Shown here piece after piece: positions 33,215 to 45,895 of a stretch of DNA of 64,000 bases (its first letter is position 1; every line of letters begins with the position of its first letter). The notes below the pieces were generated by a model, which did no database searches, had not been told where the DNA came from, and saw only the letters and a program-made list of their open reading frames with translations. The position numbers and the translations under genes are program-made. The stretch spans positions 127,698,620-127,762,619 of the forward strand of contig BTPG01000005.1 in assembly GCA_036245525.1 (NCBI GenBank). Reading direction: 5' to 3'. Origin of the DNA: Semisulcospira habei (lineage: Eukaryota; Mollusca; Gastropoda; Semisulcospiridae).

Positions 33215-33490
33215 TTCCGCACACGGATACGCGGCAAAATAGCAGTCATTTGAGACCGGATACGCAGCAAATAATGCAGCCCTTTGAGAATGGATAGGCG
33301 GTCAATAATGCTGCGTTTGGTACCGGATAGGCGACAAAGAAAAGAGTGTTTTGGGACCGGATACGGGCAAATAAAACAATCTTGATGCGAGACCGGATAC
33401 GAGGCAAATATGGCTTGAAATCGGAAACGCAGCATGTGAAACTGTATCTTCAAACAAGATACGCGGCAGATAAAGCTGTGCGGCATGTCT
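33215..33490 (+). repeat. Degenerate tandem array of ~35-bp units
   Basis: GGATACG-type motifs recur at about 33223, 33257, 33291, 33323, 33357, 33393, 33420 and 33459 (GAGACCGGATACGCAGCAAA and variants). The motif resembles the inner arm of family E (CGGATACGCGGC), so the array may have expanded from one. Confidence 0.65.
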
Positions 33491-33997
33491 CAAACGATAG
33501 TTACGTATCGACATGGAGTTTCGGAACGTCTCTCTCCACGTTGCATGTTGCCCAAAAACAGATGAACACAAGCGAGGGACATGAAGATCCCTTTGAGTCG
33601 CCACAATCTTCCGGCGCTCATGAGGATCTTTTTGATGGAAGTTCTCTGCAGTAGTCTAAACAAAATCACATTGACATGGAAAGCTCTTGATGTCAGGGAG
33701 TTAATCGACCACTGCACCATCAAGTGCATCATTGCAGGTTTAGTATGCCAAGCTGGGACACTCGGTCAGGCTAACTGGACAAAATTAGAGGTCTAAACAG
33801 CTTCTGCTTTGTTTCGTCAGTCACATAGCTAACCACAGATACCTTCCTCTGGGTAAGAAACATAGACGTAAATATGCACTACCTGCATCAGCAAAAATCA
33901 GACAGTAGAACCTGTTCTGAGCAACCACCTTTTGGCAAGAAAATATTGATATATGTCCTAAGGATGAACTTTTCAAATTTTCTTATTGTCATATTAA
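33491..33997. other. No gene; degraded C core
   Basis: 33570-33640 keeps GAGGGACATGAAGATCCC and GCGCTCATGAGGATCTTT. 33880-33930 (AGTAGAACCTGTTCTGAGCAA) resembles the left end of the element at 45696. Confidence 0.4.
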
Positions 33998-34104
33998 GGC
34001 TACATTTAGTTCAAGGGTGGTGCCAGGATCCTGGCACCAGCTTTGAACTATCATAGTCAAATTTATTTCGAGAAATCGTGTATCAGGATAAAATGGGTTA
34101 AGAG
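33998..34104. repeat. Family B element, shortened palindrome
   Basis: TTAGTTCAAGGGTGGTGCCAG directly abuts CTGGCACCAGCTTTGAACTA, so the TTGGCGCC centre has been deleted. It ends AAATGGGTTAA. Confidence 0.65.
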
Positions 34105-34130
34105 ACATGTGCGCGGGCTGTCAAGAGAAA

Positions 34131-34229
34131 TCTTGAGCGGCGAACGGCGGCATCCATGCAGTCATTAAAGACCATCATTTTGGCGGCTGCGGTCTTTCAT
34201 GACAGGCGATCTCTCATAAGGGTGGCCGC
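34131..34229. repeat. Palindrome J, copy 2
   Basis: GAGCGGCGAACGGCGG and GGTGGCCGCTC form the outer arms; the inner GTCATTAAAGACCATCATTT matches copy 1 at 45735-45811. Confidence 0.55.
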
Positions 34230-34374
34230 TCAAAACATGTTCTGCTGAAAATAGATCCTGGCGAAACTGGAAGTCTAAATGTTTTTGTCGTTTCATTTTC
34301 TAACACACTGGCATGAGCTTTGATGATTTCCTCGGTGTGACGCAGAGATGTAAGTGAGCGCGATACGCACAATA

Positions 34375-34436
34375 AAGAGATATAGATTCTCATGAGCCCC
34401 TGCAAATACAGGGGCTCATGAGAATATGTGCCGCTT
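34375..34436. repeat. Family C core, TAGATTCTC variant
   Basis: TATAGATTCTCATGAGCCCC pairs with GGGGCTCATGAGAATATGTG; inner CCCCTGCAAATACAGGGG. Both the TCTC/GAGA and CCTG/CAGG changes are paired. Confidence 0.8.
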
Positions 34437-34700
34437 GAACGAAAGGTGCTGCAAAGTGCAGTCAAAGAGTGATAACCTCTCTCATTCAAAACGTAGATAC
34501 AAATAGACTCAAACTACCCGCCAGGACGATTTAATTTCATGCACATTCAACAGCAGGGTCTCATGTTAATCAATGCCTCTTGCATAGGGGCTGCAAAGTT
34601 CAGTAACAGACTATCAGCTTCCTCAACTCAAGACATAGATGTAAATAGACCCAATTGCAGTGGCACATGAGAATCTGAGACTCTTGCACAGGGTCCGTAA
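34437..34700 (+). repeat. Tandem duplication of a unit holding a family C arm
   Basis: GGTGCTGCAAAGTGCAGTCA and GGGGCTGCAAAGTTCAGTAA, followed each time by CA..ACGTAGATACAAATAGAC or the AGACATAGATGTAAATAGAC equivalent, about 155 bp apart. Each unit also holds a CCTCTTGCA or ACTCTTGCA piece. Confidence 0.5.
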
Positions 34701-34904
34701 ATAGCTGTCTGTTTTCCTGGGTTTCACAAAAACCTGCTCACTAGGCTGTGCAAAGTAGTTGTGTCACGAAATGTCCTCGCAGCTTTTCACCTATCAGGTC
34801 GGAAAACAAACATGGAATTGGAAGACAAAATGTTTTCCTGGCCAATCTGTGTCACTCAGACCAAAAATAAATATTACTGGTTGGGATATGGCCTGTGCAG
34901 TTGC

Positions 34905-35020
34905 AACACAGGGAGTGGAAACTTATACGAGTTATTTCTTCTGACAGCGGCTTCTCTCTATACTATTTAGAGGCTCGGACCGGCTGTCAGGAAACATGAC
35001 TTATTGTGGTTTCCTCGCCA
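34905..35020. repeat. Palindrome I, copy 2 (degraded)
   Basis: CACAGGGAGTGGAAACTTATAC, CTGACAGCGGC, then CCGGCTGTCAGGAAACATG. Confidence 0.5.
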
Positions 35021-35221
35021 TGTGGTAGCAGTTTGGTTTGCTGTGATAATGAATTATAGCCACACAAGGCGAGAAATTAGATCGGTGTTATTTTTCTTGG
35101 GCGGGCATGTCACTCAATCACCTATTTCCATCTGATGAAATCACAGAGTTCCTGCAATCGCAGAGGCTCGGAATGCTGTGAGCATCTTACCGCACACATC
35201 TGCATGTCTGCTCACATCACG

Positions 35222-35436
35222 TTAACCCCTTCGCTGTCAAAAAAGCGCACACAATCCAACTGCCAGAGGCATAGATCCTCATGAGCCCCCGCAATTGCGG
35301 GGGCTCATGAGGATCTATGCCTCTTGCTGACACCACTTTGTGCCAAATTTTTTAAAGGACTTCTGGGGCTCTTTGAAGTTGGCTTTAACAAAGATTTCAG
35401 AAAACAGACTGCGTCCAATGGCAGTAAAGGGGTTAA
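35222..35436. mobile_element. Family C MITE, full length reference copy (215 bp)
   Basis: TTAACCCCTTCGCTGTC at left and GGCAGTAAAGGGGTTAA at right, so TTAA flanks and terminal repeats are intact. The perfect 60 bp palindrome at 35265-35324 starts AGAGGCATAGATCCTCATG with centre CCCCCGCAATTGCGGGGG. It is off centre: about 43 bp lie to the left and 112 bp to the right. Confidence 0.93.
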
Positions 35437-35714
35437 ATAGTTCACGTTTGACTACGCTGACTTAAAAGTGTATACAAGCTTGTTATATAATTGTAATGGA
35501 TTGAACAAGCAGCCCTGGCTTGTTCCCGCTATGACAGAAGATAATGGACAGGCACTCAGATGGCTGAACAAGCTCTCATGCATTGTTCGGTGAATGGGGC
35601 GCACCGGCAATGCTTAAAATGGGCAGAGATGAAGGAAATGCGCACTGTGCAAATGTTGAGCAACCGCCTAACCGCTTCACTGCCAGCGCGTATAAATCAT
35701 GTCATCAGGATAAT

Positions 35715-35870
35715 TTAACCCGTTCAATGCCAGCTGACGCTGATTGTGTTTCTGCAGTCTTCGTTGATTCAACAAGAGAAAGCCTAGCTGTCCAAAGAGC
35801 ATGGATTCAAAGTGGTGTCAGCAAGACGCATATATCCTCACGAGCCCCCGTATTTGCAGGTGGATGATGT
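35715..35870. mobile_element. Family C element, right half lost
   Basis: TTAACCCGTTCAATGCCAGC, the shoulder GAGCATGGATTCAAAGTGG, and one core arm AAGACGCATATATCCTCACG, after which similarity stops. Confidence 0.65.
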
Positions 35871-36035
35871 TAAACAGGTTGAAGCCATCTCGGAAATCAA
35901 CGCCAAATAACCCCGTCCATCCAAAGGCACGGACAAGATCTCAGCGAAGAAAGAAAAAGTGTACACGCTTGGCAGTCACTTTTTGTGTGTCTGGATTTCG
36001 TATCCGAGGAACAGGTTAACATTTAAATAATGCCA

Positions 36036-36102
36036 GCAAGACTCAAAGAACAGCATGATTACCCGCAAATGTAAGGGCTTATGAAGCTCTGTGTCTCTTG
36101 CC
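36036..36102. repeat. Family C core, diverged
   Basis: CAGCAAGACTCAAAGAACAGC and GAAGCTCTGTGTCTCTTGCC. Confidence 0.55.
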
Positions 36103-36127
36103 GTTGGGTGACTTTGGTTGGGTTGGG

Positions 36128-36208
36128 TTAACTCTTTCGATACGTGCCGCAACCGGATTCACGGCTTAAAGCCGCGAATCCGGTTGCGGCACGTCTCGAA
36201 TGTGTTAA
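36128..36208. mobile_element. Family E MITE, TTAA flanks, abutting family C
   Basis: TTAACTCTTTCGATACGTGC pairs with GCACGTCTCGAATGTGTTAA; inner CCGGATTCACGGC/GCCGCGAATCCGG. The right TTAA (36205-36208) is also the left TTAA of the next element. Confidence 0.88.
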
Positions 36209-36394
36209 CCTTTTTCAGTGCCATTTGACGCAGATTCTGTTCCTGCATTCTTTGCTAATTTAACACCAAAGTGTCCTGGTTGTCCCAGGAGCATGGATTC
36301 AAAGTGGTGTCAGCAAGAGGCATAGAGGCTCATGAGGATCTATACCTCTTGCAGTTGGATGGTGTTCAGATTTTCTCGGCACTGTAAGGGTTAA
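36205..36394. mobile_element. Family C MITE with shortened palindrome
   Basis: TTAACCTTTTTCAGTGCC to GGCACTGTAAGGGTTAA. Core 36312-36351: GCAAGAGGCATAG joined directly to GCTCATGAGGATCTATACCTC, so one CCCCCGC half is missing. Confidence 0.82.
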
Positions 36395-38112
36395 ATCCCT
36401 CATTCCTCTGTCACTTCCAAAACCAACTGAGGGAGACCGATCGACTGCAACTCTTGGCTTGACTTCGCGAACGAAGATTCTATAGGGCTTGCCCACGTCG
36501 TCTGCAGGCATTTTCGTGGCTGCGGAGGCCAATCCGGGACAGGCAGGTTCGACCGCAGTGGCTGCAGGGGAAGGTCTGGTCAGGGTTCTGAGTTACGACA
36601 GCTCTGTTTTTTCTTCTGAGCCGCTTGTCCTTAAGGTTAGCTCTGCGAGAGTCCTCAAAGGAGACGGCTGCCTTGTGAATGGTGGAGCGCCAGGTGTCAC
36701 GGTCCGCGGCAAGCGAAGACCACTGGTGGTGGTCGATTTGGCAGGCACTAAGTGACTTCTTGAGACCGTCTTTGTATCTCTTCTTTGGTGCCCCTCTGTC
36801 TCGGTGTCCAGTGGCGAGCTCGCCGAACAGAGTGATCTTGGGTAGGCGATGATCCTCCATCCTGGAGACGTGCCCCGCCCAGCGAAGCTGTGTCCGCAGC
36901 AGCAAAGCCTCGATGCTCACAGTTTCCGCCTGTTCAAGGACCTCGACGTTGGTGACATAGTCACTCCAGTGAATGCCCAGGATGGTACGCAGGCAGCGCT
37001 GGTGAAAGCGTTCGAGGAGTCGTAGTTGGCTGCGGTAGAGGGCCCAGGACTCGGAACCGTACAGCAGGGTGGTGAGGACGACAGCTCTGTACACGCTGAT
37101 CTTGGTGCCTTTTTTCAGCTGTTGATTGTGCCACACCCGCTTGAATAGTCGCCCGAAAGCACTGTTCGCTTTTGCCAGCCTGTTGTCCAGCTCCTTGTCC
37201 AGCTTGGCGTCTGACGTGATGATGCAGCCAAGGTAGGTAAACTGGTGTACAGACTTCAGTTCGGACTCGCCGATGGTGATGTGGGGAGGGCGATGCTCTT
37301 CCTTGGGTGCCGGCTGATGAAGGACCTCTGTCTTTTTCAGACTGACCTCAAGTCCAAAGAGCTGGGCGGCATCTGCGAAGCAGGACGTAATGCGCTGCAA
37401 GGCTCTCTCTGTGTGTGCAACGAGGGCAGCGTCATCAGCAAAGAGCAGCTCACGAATCAGTTGGTCTAGGGTTTTCGTGTGTGCCTGCAGTCGTCTGAGG
37501 TTGAACAGGCTGCCATCGAGACGATACCTGATGTACACTGCGTCGTCATCGTCGAGGTCCACTGTGGCCTGCTTCAACATCATGCTGAAGAAGATGGTGA
37601 AGAGGGTCGGTGCCAGCACGCAGCCTTGCTTCACGCCGTTGCGAATGGGGAATGGTTCTGAGAGGTCACTGTTTAGTCTGACCTGGCCTTGCTGGTCCTC
37701 GTGGAGCTGGACGATCATGTTGAGGAACTTTGGGGGACAGCCTAGTCGCTCCAGGATCTGCCACATACCTTGCCTGCTCACAGTGTCAAACGCTTTTGTT
37801 AGGTCGACAAACGTTACGTACAGCCCTTTGTTCTGCTCGCGGCACTTCTCCTGAAGCTGTCTCAGCACAAAGACCATGTCGGTGGTACTCCTGTTGGCTC
37901 TGAAGCCACACTGGCCCTCTGGGAGGTGGTCTTCAGCGATGGCAGGTACCAGCCGATTCAGGAGCAACCTTGCGATAATTTTCCCGGCAATGGACAGCAG
38001 GGTAATTCCACGATAATTAGAGCAGGCAGACTTCTCTCCTTTGTTCTTGTACAGGGTGATGATGACTGCATCACGGAGATATGGAAAGCATTCGCTCTGT
38101 AATTTACCGCCT
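36395..38112 (-). pseudogene. 5'-truncated non-LTR reverse transcriptase with C-terminal zinc finger
   Basis: RNA-directed DNA polymerase of a LINE-type element. The frame is open from 38112 to the stop at 36480 (about 544 codons). It begins inside the RT fingers (ECFPYLRDAVIITLYKNKG, then SNYRGITLLSIAGKIIARLL) and has no in-frame ATG there. RT landmarks follow in order: FRANRSTTD, FVDLTKAFDTVSR, RNGVKQGCVLAPTLF and the catalytic LLFADDAAL near 37431-37443. A conserved thumb follows (YLGCIITSDAKLDKELDNR, YGSESWALYRSQLRLLERFH, RWAGHVSRMEDHRLPK). The C-terminus is a finger, CSHCGRTCLSRIGLRSHENAC. No internal stop or frameshift was seen. The endonuclease and RT N-terminus are absent, cut at the family C element at 38113. 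The RTE-like versus other clade is undecided. Confidence 0.9.
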
Positions 38113-38325
38113 TCCTTGCAAGTGGACGCAGATTGTGTGTTCCTGATATAGGTATGTTTGTTATTTCAACAACAAAGAACCCCAGCAGTCCAAGGAACAT
38201 GGATACAAAGTGGTGTCAGCAAGAGACATAGATCCTCATGAGCCCCCGCGACTGCGGGGGCTCATGAGGATCTATGTCTCTTTAGTTGGATCGCGTTGAC
38301 GTTTTCTCGGCAGTGACAGGGTTGC
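38113..38325. mobile_element. Family C element at the RT breakpoint
   Basis: CAAGTGGACGCAGATTGTG, shoulder CCCCAGCAGTCCAAGGAACA, core 38218-38283 (CAAGAGACATAGATCCTCATG and complement, inner CCCCCGCGACTGCGGGGG), right end GCAGTGACAGGGTTG. No TTAA remains at the RT junction. Confidence 0.8.
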
Positions 38326-38339
38326 GACACACCACTTTG

Positions 38340-38435
38340 AGGTCAATAGGTCACGACAGTTTAGAGTAAAGTGCCAAAGCGCCACGCTAATCGGGCACTA
38401 TCTATACCCTTGAACTGTCATGCCTCGATCAATGT
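38340..38435. repeat. Family B element, degraded
   Basis: AAAGTGCCAAAGCGCCACGC, then TAATCGGGCACT and ACCCTTGAACTGTCATGCC. Confidence 0.5.
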
Positions 38436-38490
38436 CCCACACATGATACACTGTTGTACGGACGTACGCCTCCCAAAGTAGTTAAAGTCG

Positions 38491-38578
38491 TTAACCCCTT
38501 GGCTGTTACTGCTGATATTGATCGGTGCAAGAGGCGCGCAATGCGGAACGGCATCGTCAGTAGCAGGCAAAGGGTTAA
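38491..38578. mobile_element. Family P MITE
   Basis: TTAACCCCTTGGCTGTTACTG to CAGTAGCAGGCAAAGGGTTAA. The centre AAGAGGCGCGCAATGCGG is unlike other P copies. Its right TTAA directly precedes the TTAA of the next element (TTAATTAA). Confidence 0.7.
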
Positions 38579-40124
38579 TTAACCAATAAAGCCCTGACAC
38601 GAAACAACAGGATGTGCATCGACCATGATAGTTCAAGGGCAGTGTCAGAATAGCTTGGCGCCTCTAGGCGCCAGCTTCTTCTTCTTCTTCTTCTCGAACG
38701 CCGTCAAACTTTGAGTTTTTCTCTCAAAATGAAATCTGTGGTCTTCTGTAGCGCCCCCACAGGCCCGTACAGTTTCTCTTGTAGGGTGGCGGGCTTCGGC
38801 CATATCTCCTCCCTCAGCAGCTGGTGGTTCCCACTTACTGGAGGATGTGCTCTGTGGTCTGCTCTGCTTCTCCACAAGGACACAGGGAAGATGACACGAG
38901 GTGGAAGCGTCTGTGCAGGTAGGAATTGAGTCGGTTGTGCCCGGTCCTCAGAGGGAAGATGGTCACCTGCTCTTGTCTGGACAGCTGATGGTAACTGTCT
39001 AGGGGCCGTTGTGGTGGTCTGTACACAGACTTAATGATGGTCTTCATCTCTGTGAAGCTGACTCCATTTTCATCTTGTTCTTCCTCTGCGCCCACTTTTG
39101 CCATTTTGTCAGCTTCTTCATTGCCGTAGATGCCACAGTGTGAAGGGATCCACTGCAGCACCAGTCTGGTGCACTTGATGTTTTGCAGTGCTTTTTGTAG
39201 ACGTGGCAGTTTGCTTGCTGTTGCTGCCTCAAGGACAGACATAGCATCAGTCAGGAAGACAATCTGGGCATCAGGGTCTGCAGTGCCACTAAGGGTGTTT
39301 GCAGCGTGGACCAGGGCTTTCACCTCAGCTCTGTAATTTGTGCAGTGAAGGTCTGTTGGTACTGCCTCTGCCTGCCATTTTCCGTTTGGGTACTGAATGT
39401 ACACCCCAGCCCCTCCATTCTGAGCTGCATCTGTGGCTGATCCATCGGTGTATGCCCGTATCCATGCTTCCTGGGGATACTTTTCTTCGAGCATGGCCAG
39501 TGTCAGGGCTTTTTGCCCACAGTGCTGTGCTCATCTTTGGTGGTGATGTAGGGTACCGTGGAAGAGATGGTCATGTTTTCTGGCTTACTTTCCCAGGGTG
39601 GAGGGTCGCTAGGAGGATTCAGAGCCTCTACCTGCGCAGGGAGCTTTGCCTGGTGTTTCCTGTGCAGCGCTCTCGTCTCCTTCACAAAGCTTGATCTTTT
39701 CGGTCTCCCTGAGGTTGGTTGTTTCATCCTGGCGTTCATAGGATGGTCTTTGGAAGACTTGGCCTTTGTGGACTGTATCAAGGCTTTGCAATCTCTTCTC
39801 ACTCGCAGGGGTGGGATGCCTGTTGTCTCTTCCATCTTTTCAATTGGTGTGGATCTCATTGCGCCGGTGATGATACCTAGTGCCTGGTTCTCAACTCTGC
39901 TGGTGTGACTGGGCTGCCGTCAACCATGCACTGGATCCGTAATCAAAGTGTGGTATCACTGTGCCTTGATATACATTTTTGAGGATCTTTTCATTGACTC
40001 CCCAGTGTGTTCCAGCCAGCTTCCTCGTGATGTTCAGCGCCAGCTATTCTGACACCACCCTTGAACTACCATGGTCGATCTGTCTCCAAAATTTTATAAT
40101 GTCCGCAGAACTTAAATGGGTTAA
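38579..40124. mobile_element. Family B MITE split by a retrotransposon
   Basis: The left half 38579-38676 (TTAACCAATAAAGCCCTGAC, GATAGTTCAAGGGCAGTGTC, TTGGCGCCTCTAGGCGCC) and right half 40037-40124 (AGCTATTCTGACACCACCC, GAACTACCATGGTCGATC, GGGTTAA) rejoin into one family B palindrome. The repeated GCGCCAGCT at 38668-38676 and 40037-40045 is the target duplication. Confidence 0.9.
38677..40036 (-). pseudogene. 5'-truncated non-LTR element: RT thumb plus RNase H
   Basis: A LINE of the RNase H-carrying (I-like) type. From its 5' end (right): RT thumb pieces RKLAGTHWGVNEKILKNVYQ and VIPHFDYGSSAWLTAAQSH, then a frameshift near 39905, then GIITGAMRSTPIEKM and a basic linker. A second frameshift in an A-run near 39505 precedes RNase H: AYTDGSATD, YRAEVKALVHAAN, FLTDAMSVLE and WIPSHCGIYGNEEADKMA carry the expected D-E-D-H/D residues. 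It ends SLCPCGEAEQTTEHILQ and, after a third shift near 38835, LLREEIWPKPATLQEKLYG to a stop near 38711. A (GAA)n tail and the 9-bp duplication GCGCCAGCT mark both ends. The fingers, palm and YADD are missing, so it was truncated on insertion. Confidence 0.9.
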
Positions 40125-40958
<834 letters not shown>

Positions 40959-41188
40959 ACACACAAATCACTTGCTTAGTCGATATGAGCATCTTTTTAT
41001 ACAAACCGTCTGAAAATGCCGCTTTAAGATTATGACTATCTCAGAAAATAAGTACAAACCATGTACACGCAACACAAATATATTTCCATGGTTTATGTCC
41101 TTCGGCAAATTTTATTATTTCCCTTTGGTTACTAATGACGATAGAACACCGGGTTTATGTCCTATCATACGTAGCTCGTGTCTCTGAT

Positions 41189-41265
41189 TTAACCCCATGA
41201 TCGCTACTGACGATACCATTCGGCGGAAAAGACGATGGTATCATCAGTAGCAGCCAAAAGGCTAA
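41189..41265. mobile_element. Family P MITE
   Basis: TTAACCCCATGATCGCTACTG pairs with CAGTAGCAGCCAAAAGG; inner GACGATACCATTCGGCGG/AAAGACGATGGTATCATC. Confidence 0.75.
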
Positions 41266-41377
41266 TTCACATAGACACGAGCTAATTTTGATGGGACATG
41301 ACCCGAGCAGCACCGTTTCTTGTAAGACTGACAACAACTTTAGCCGGTGATACGCGAACAAGAAAAGTCCAGCAGCG

Positions 41378-41469
41378 TGAACCCTTTGGGTGCCGGTAGC
41401 GGTTTTAGTCGCGCTCATTCCTACATGAATCATCGCGACTGAAACCGCTACCGACACTCAAATGGTTAA
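41378..41469. mobile_element. Family A MITE
   Basis: GAACCCTTTGGGTGCCGGTAG to CTACCGACACTCAAATGG then TTAA. Arm variant GCGGTTTTAGTCGCG/CGCGACTGAAACCGC. The left TTAA is TGAA. Confidence 0.85.
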
Positions 41470-41596
41470 AATTGTCCACAGACTGAAGGGGTCGAGTTTG
41501 CGGTCAAAGAAAAATGTTCTCGTCCATACAAGTGCGTCTTGTGTAATATCAGACATGTATGGCAGGTGTGGAGACTGGTGGGGGGTGCGTGAGGGG

Positions 41597-41717
<121 letters not shown>

Positions 41718-41957
41718 GATTCAACGATAAACATATTGCGCAGGCCATCGGCCCACTGCAATGGGGAAACAGTGGGGTGGGGAGGGAGAAGATCGAAAGA
41801 GCGAGATTCTAACATTCAATATTTGATCGAGACTGACAATAAGAAAACAGACGGGTACAAGACAGCAGGTGATATTTTCTCAGCCATCATCGGCATTTCT
41901 GTATTTCTTTCTTCCTTTCCGTTTATTTTACATTCTATTCCGTCTGCTAACTTTTTT

Positions 41958-42017
41958 CAAGGCGCCCGCAATCAATAGCTGCGGAAGTGTCGCAGCTATT
42001 GATGCGGGGCGCCTTGA
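41958..42017. repeat. Palindrome N, 60 bp
   Basis: TCAAGGCGCCCGCAATCAAT pairs with ATTGATGCGGGGCGCCTTGA; inner AGCTGCG/CGCAGCT. A degraded C core follows at 42026-42090 (CTTAGATTCTCATGAGATCC). Confidence 0.8.
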
Positions 42018-42104
42018 CTGAGCTAAAGTCTTAGATTCTCATGAGATCCTGCAGTCGCGGGCGACTCTTGTGGAACTGTGCCTCTTTCTGATAAAAGAAC
42101 GGAC

Positions 42105-42185
42105 CCACGTAATACACAAAGGCCATCGGGCTGTGTGCGGGTCCACTGCGGCAGACTTCGGCCCGATAATCGTTTGCTTACTGGA
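42105..42185. repeat. Family F palindrome, degraded
   Basis: CACAAAGGCCATCGGGC, GGGTCCACTGCGGCAGACTT, CGGCCCGATAATCGTTTGCTT. Confidence 0.55.
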
Positions 42186-42508
42186 CAGTTACGTTATGTG
42201 TGATGTCCCGAGATTTTGGATCAGAAAGATATGGAGACATGCGCACAAACAAGCAGACGAGTATGCAGACAGACAAAAACGGATGGACGGACGGACGGAC
42301 CGGCAGGCGGCTATAGACAGACTAAATGTAATCGCATTTACAAAGACAGACATAGAAACAGGCTGCTTGTAATTGACTGGGCTTTAAAAAACAAAACAAA
42401 AAAACCCCAAAAACATTATTTATTTATACAGCCTGCCACGATAAAATTAAGAAGCGACGACTGAACAGGCACAGAGACAAACAAATTATACGCAAACGCA
42501 CGCCCGCA

Positions 42509-42700
42509 CTACCCAGTGAGTAAATGTCCTCGGGCCAATATATGCCCGAGACAGATTGTAAGCAAATGCATGCCCACACGCGTATCCTTCAGCCAACATG
42601 TGCCCGAGACACTGCAGATTATAAGCTATCGCACGCCCACACTAACCAGTGAGCTTAAGGTCCTCGAGCCGATTTTGGCCAGAAGACCTGAGCGGGTACA
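42509..42700. repeat. Family F-related tandem pieces
   Basis: CCCAGTGAGTAAATGTCCTCG and CCAGTGAGCTTAAGGTCCTCG begin two copies. Between them GCCCGAGACA.. and GCACGCCCACAC repeat. Confidence 0.5.
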
Positions 42701-43158
42701 CGCAGAAGCTTTTTTTTTTTTAACAGAGGGGGAGATAAGTTAGAAGGCCAGCATCGTGCCATCATGTCTCTCCCATTGTGTACTTGATGAATCTCCTAAA
42801 AGTTCCGGGGGGAATTAGCAGTGAGTGAACGATTTCATTACACCAAACTGCTCGCATCGTTTCCCCTTAATTTTACTATCTCGGTGACTATGAATCAAAC
42901 AGTTTGAGAACTGTATTTTTCTTAAAAGGTTCTGTATGTTAATCTAACGAACCACTAATCAGTGCGCACCCAGAACAAGCCTTTGCAGGGCTAACACAAG
43001 GAGATATGGAGAGCCCGGGATGATAGTTCAAAGGTGTCTGCCACAGTAGCCTTGTGCTGTTAAAAGGGGTCCCAAACTTTTATCCGAATTAGTCCAGACA
43101 CAAGACAAGAAGATAAGAATCGACCATGACAACGAGGAGTCGCCTGATCAGTGAGTCC
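42701..43158. other. No gene; old family B remnants
   Basis: GGATGATAGTTCAAAGGTG at about 43018 and GATAAGAATCGACCATGAC at about 43112 are family B pieces. Confidence 0.4.
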
Positions 43159-43372
43159 TTAACTCATTCTACCCCAGACACACCACAGCAAGGTAAGGAT
43201 CGACCATGATAGTTCAAGGGTGATGCCAGAATAGCTTGGCGCCTATGGGCGCCAAGCTATTCTGGCATCACCCTTGAACTATCATGGTCGATCTGTGTCC
43301 TGCACTGCAATGCAGTCTTCAAAGAACAACGGCAAAATTTGGGGGTTTCGGTGTTGGGGTAGAATGAGTTAA
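43159..43372. mobile_element. Family B MITE, nearly pristine (214 bp)
   Basis: TTAACTCATTCTACCCCAG to GGGGTAGAATGAGTTAA. Same GGTGATGCC/GGCATCACC arms and TATG loop as 20308-20524, with few differences over the whole length. Confidence 0.93.
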
Positions 43373-45135
<1,763 letters not shown>

Positions 45136-45174
45136 CAATAACTGTGCAGTGTATGCGTGTGGACTGATTTAAGT

Positions 45175-45243
45175 CTTAAACTTCCAGAACTAAATGACTT
45201 CCATTCTACAGAATGGAAGTCATTTACTTCTGGGAGTTTCAGA
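45175..45243. repeat. Palindrome K
   Basis: TAAACTTCCAGAACTAAATG and CATTTACTTCTGGGAGTTT; inner ACTTCCATTCTACAGAATGG. Adjacent to the truncated LINE end. Confidence 0.75.
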
Positions 45244-45499
45244 GTTAGAATTATTTTAAGACGACTTCATACCCTTGTAACAATAACTGGAACAATAGAA
45301 GACTTGTTTTTTAAAGTCACAATAACTATTCCCAATGTTTGACATTATTTTAAAACGACTCCGTACCCTTGGAACAATAGTTGATTGAATGTTACTTGAG
45401 AGTAAAATTTAAGAAGTCCCCCCCCCCCCACAAGCAACTGACAATTTTACCTACATAATACAGTGCACTATCAAATGGCCGAGCGACAGACCTAGTGAC

Positions 45500-45590
45500 C
45501 ACACGATCTTTGGACCGACGTTTGTCTTAGTTGGCCTTCACACAGCCGTGCCAACGAAGGCCGACGTCGACCTGGGGACCTTTTACGTGA
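45500..45590. repeat. Family F palindrome, degraded
   Basis: CACACGATCTTTGGACCGACG, GTTGGCC/GCCAACG, GACGTCGACCTGGGGACC. Confidence 0.55.
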
Positions 45591-45695
45591 CGGAAGAGAA
45601 AACTTCTAATTAAGGTATGTCGCAGAACGGTCATTTGAAAATGACGAAATGTAACACACGTAAACGCAATTACAAATCGCTGTTTATCTGTAATG

Positions 45696-45891
45696 TACAG
45701 CAGAACCTCTTCTGAGCGACAACCTTACGAGAGATCACTTGTCATTAAAGACCATCATGTAGGTGTGTAGGTGGCTGTAGCCACCTACATGATGGTCTTA
45801 ATGACAAGTGACACTTTTTGCCCCTCCAGACTCCTCTTGAGAGAACCTACCTTTTAAGACCACTTTTTCTTGCAAAAAAAATTCTGTTGTA
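45696..45891. mobile_element. Palindrome J element, copy 1
   Basis: Candidate ends TACAGCAGAACCTCTTC and AAATTCTGTTGTA are imperfect inverted repeats. The centre (45735-45811) pairs TCACTTGTCATTAAAGACC with GGTCTTAATGACAAGTGA and continues CATCATGTAGGTG/CACCTACATGATG. A TA target duplication is possible. Confidence 0.6.
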
Positions 45892-45895
45892 CTGA

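Noticed and set aside
37390..37854. Long plus-strand frame antisense to the RT
   Set aside because: A shadow of the minus-strand RT coding sequence at 36480-38112.
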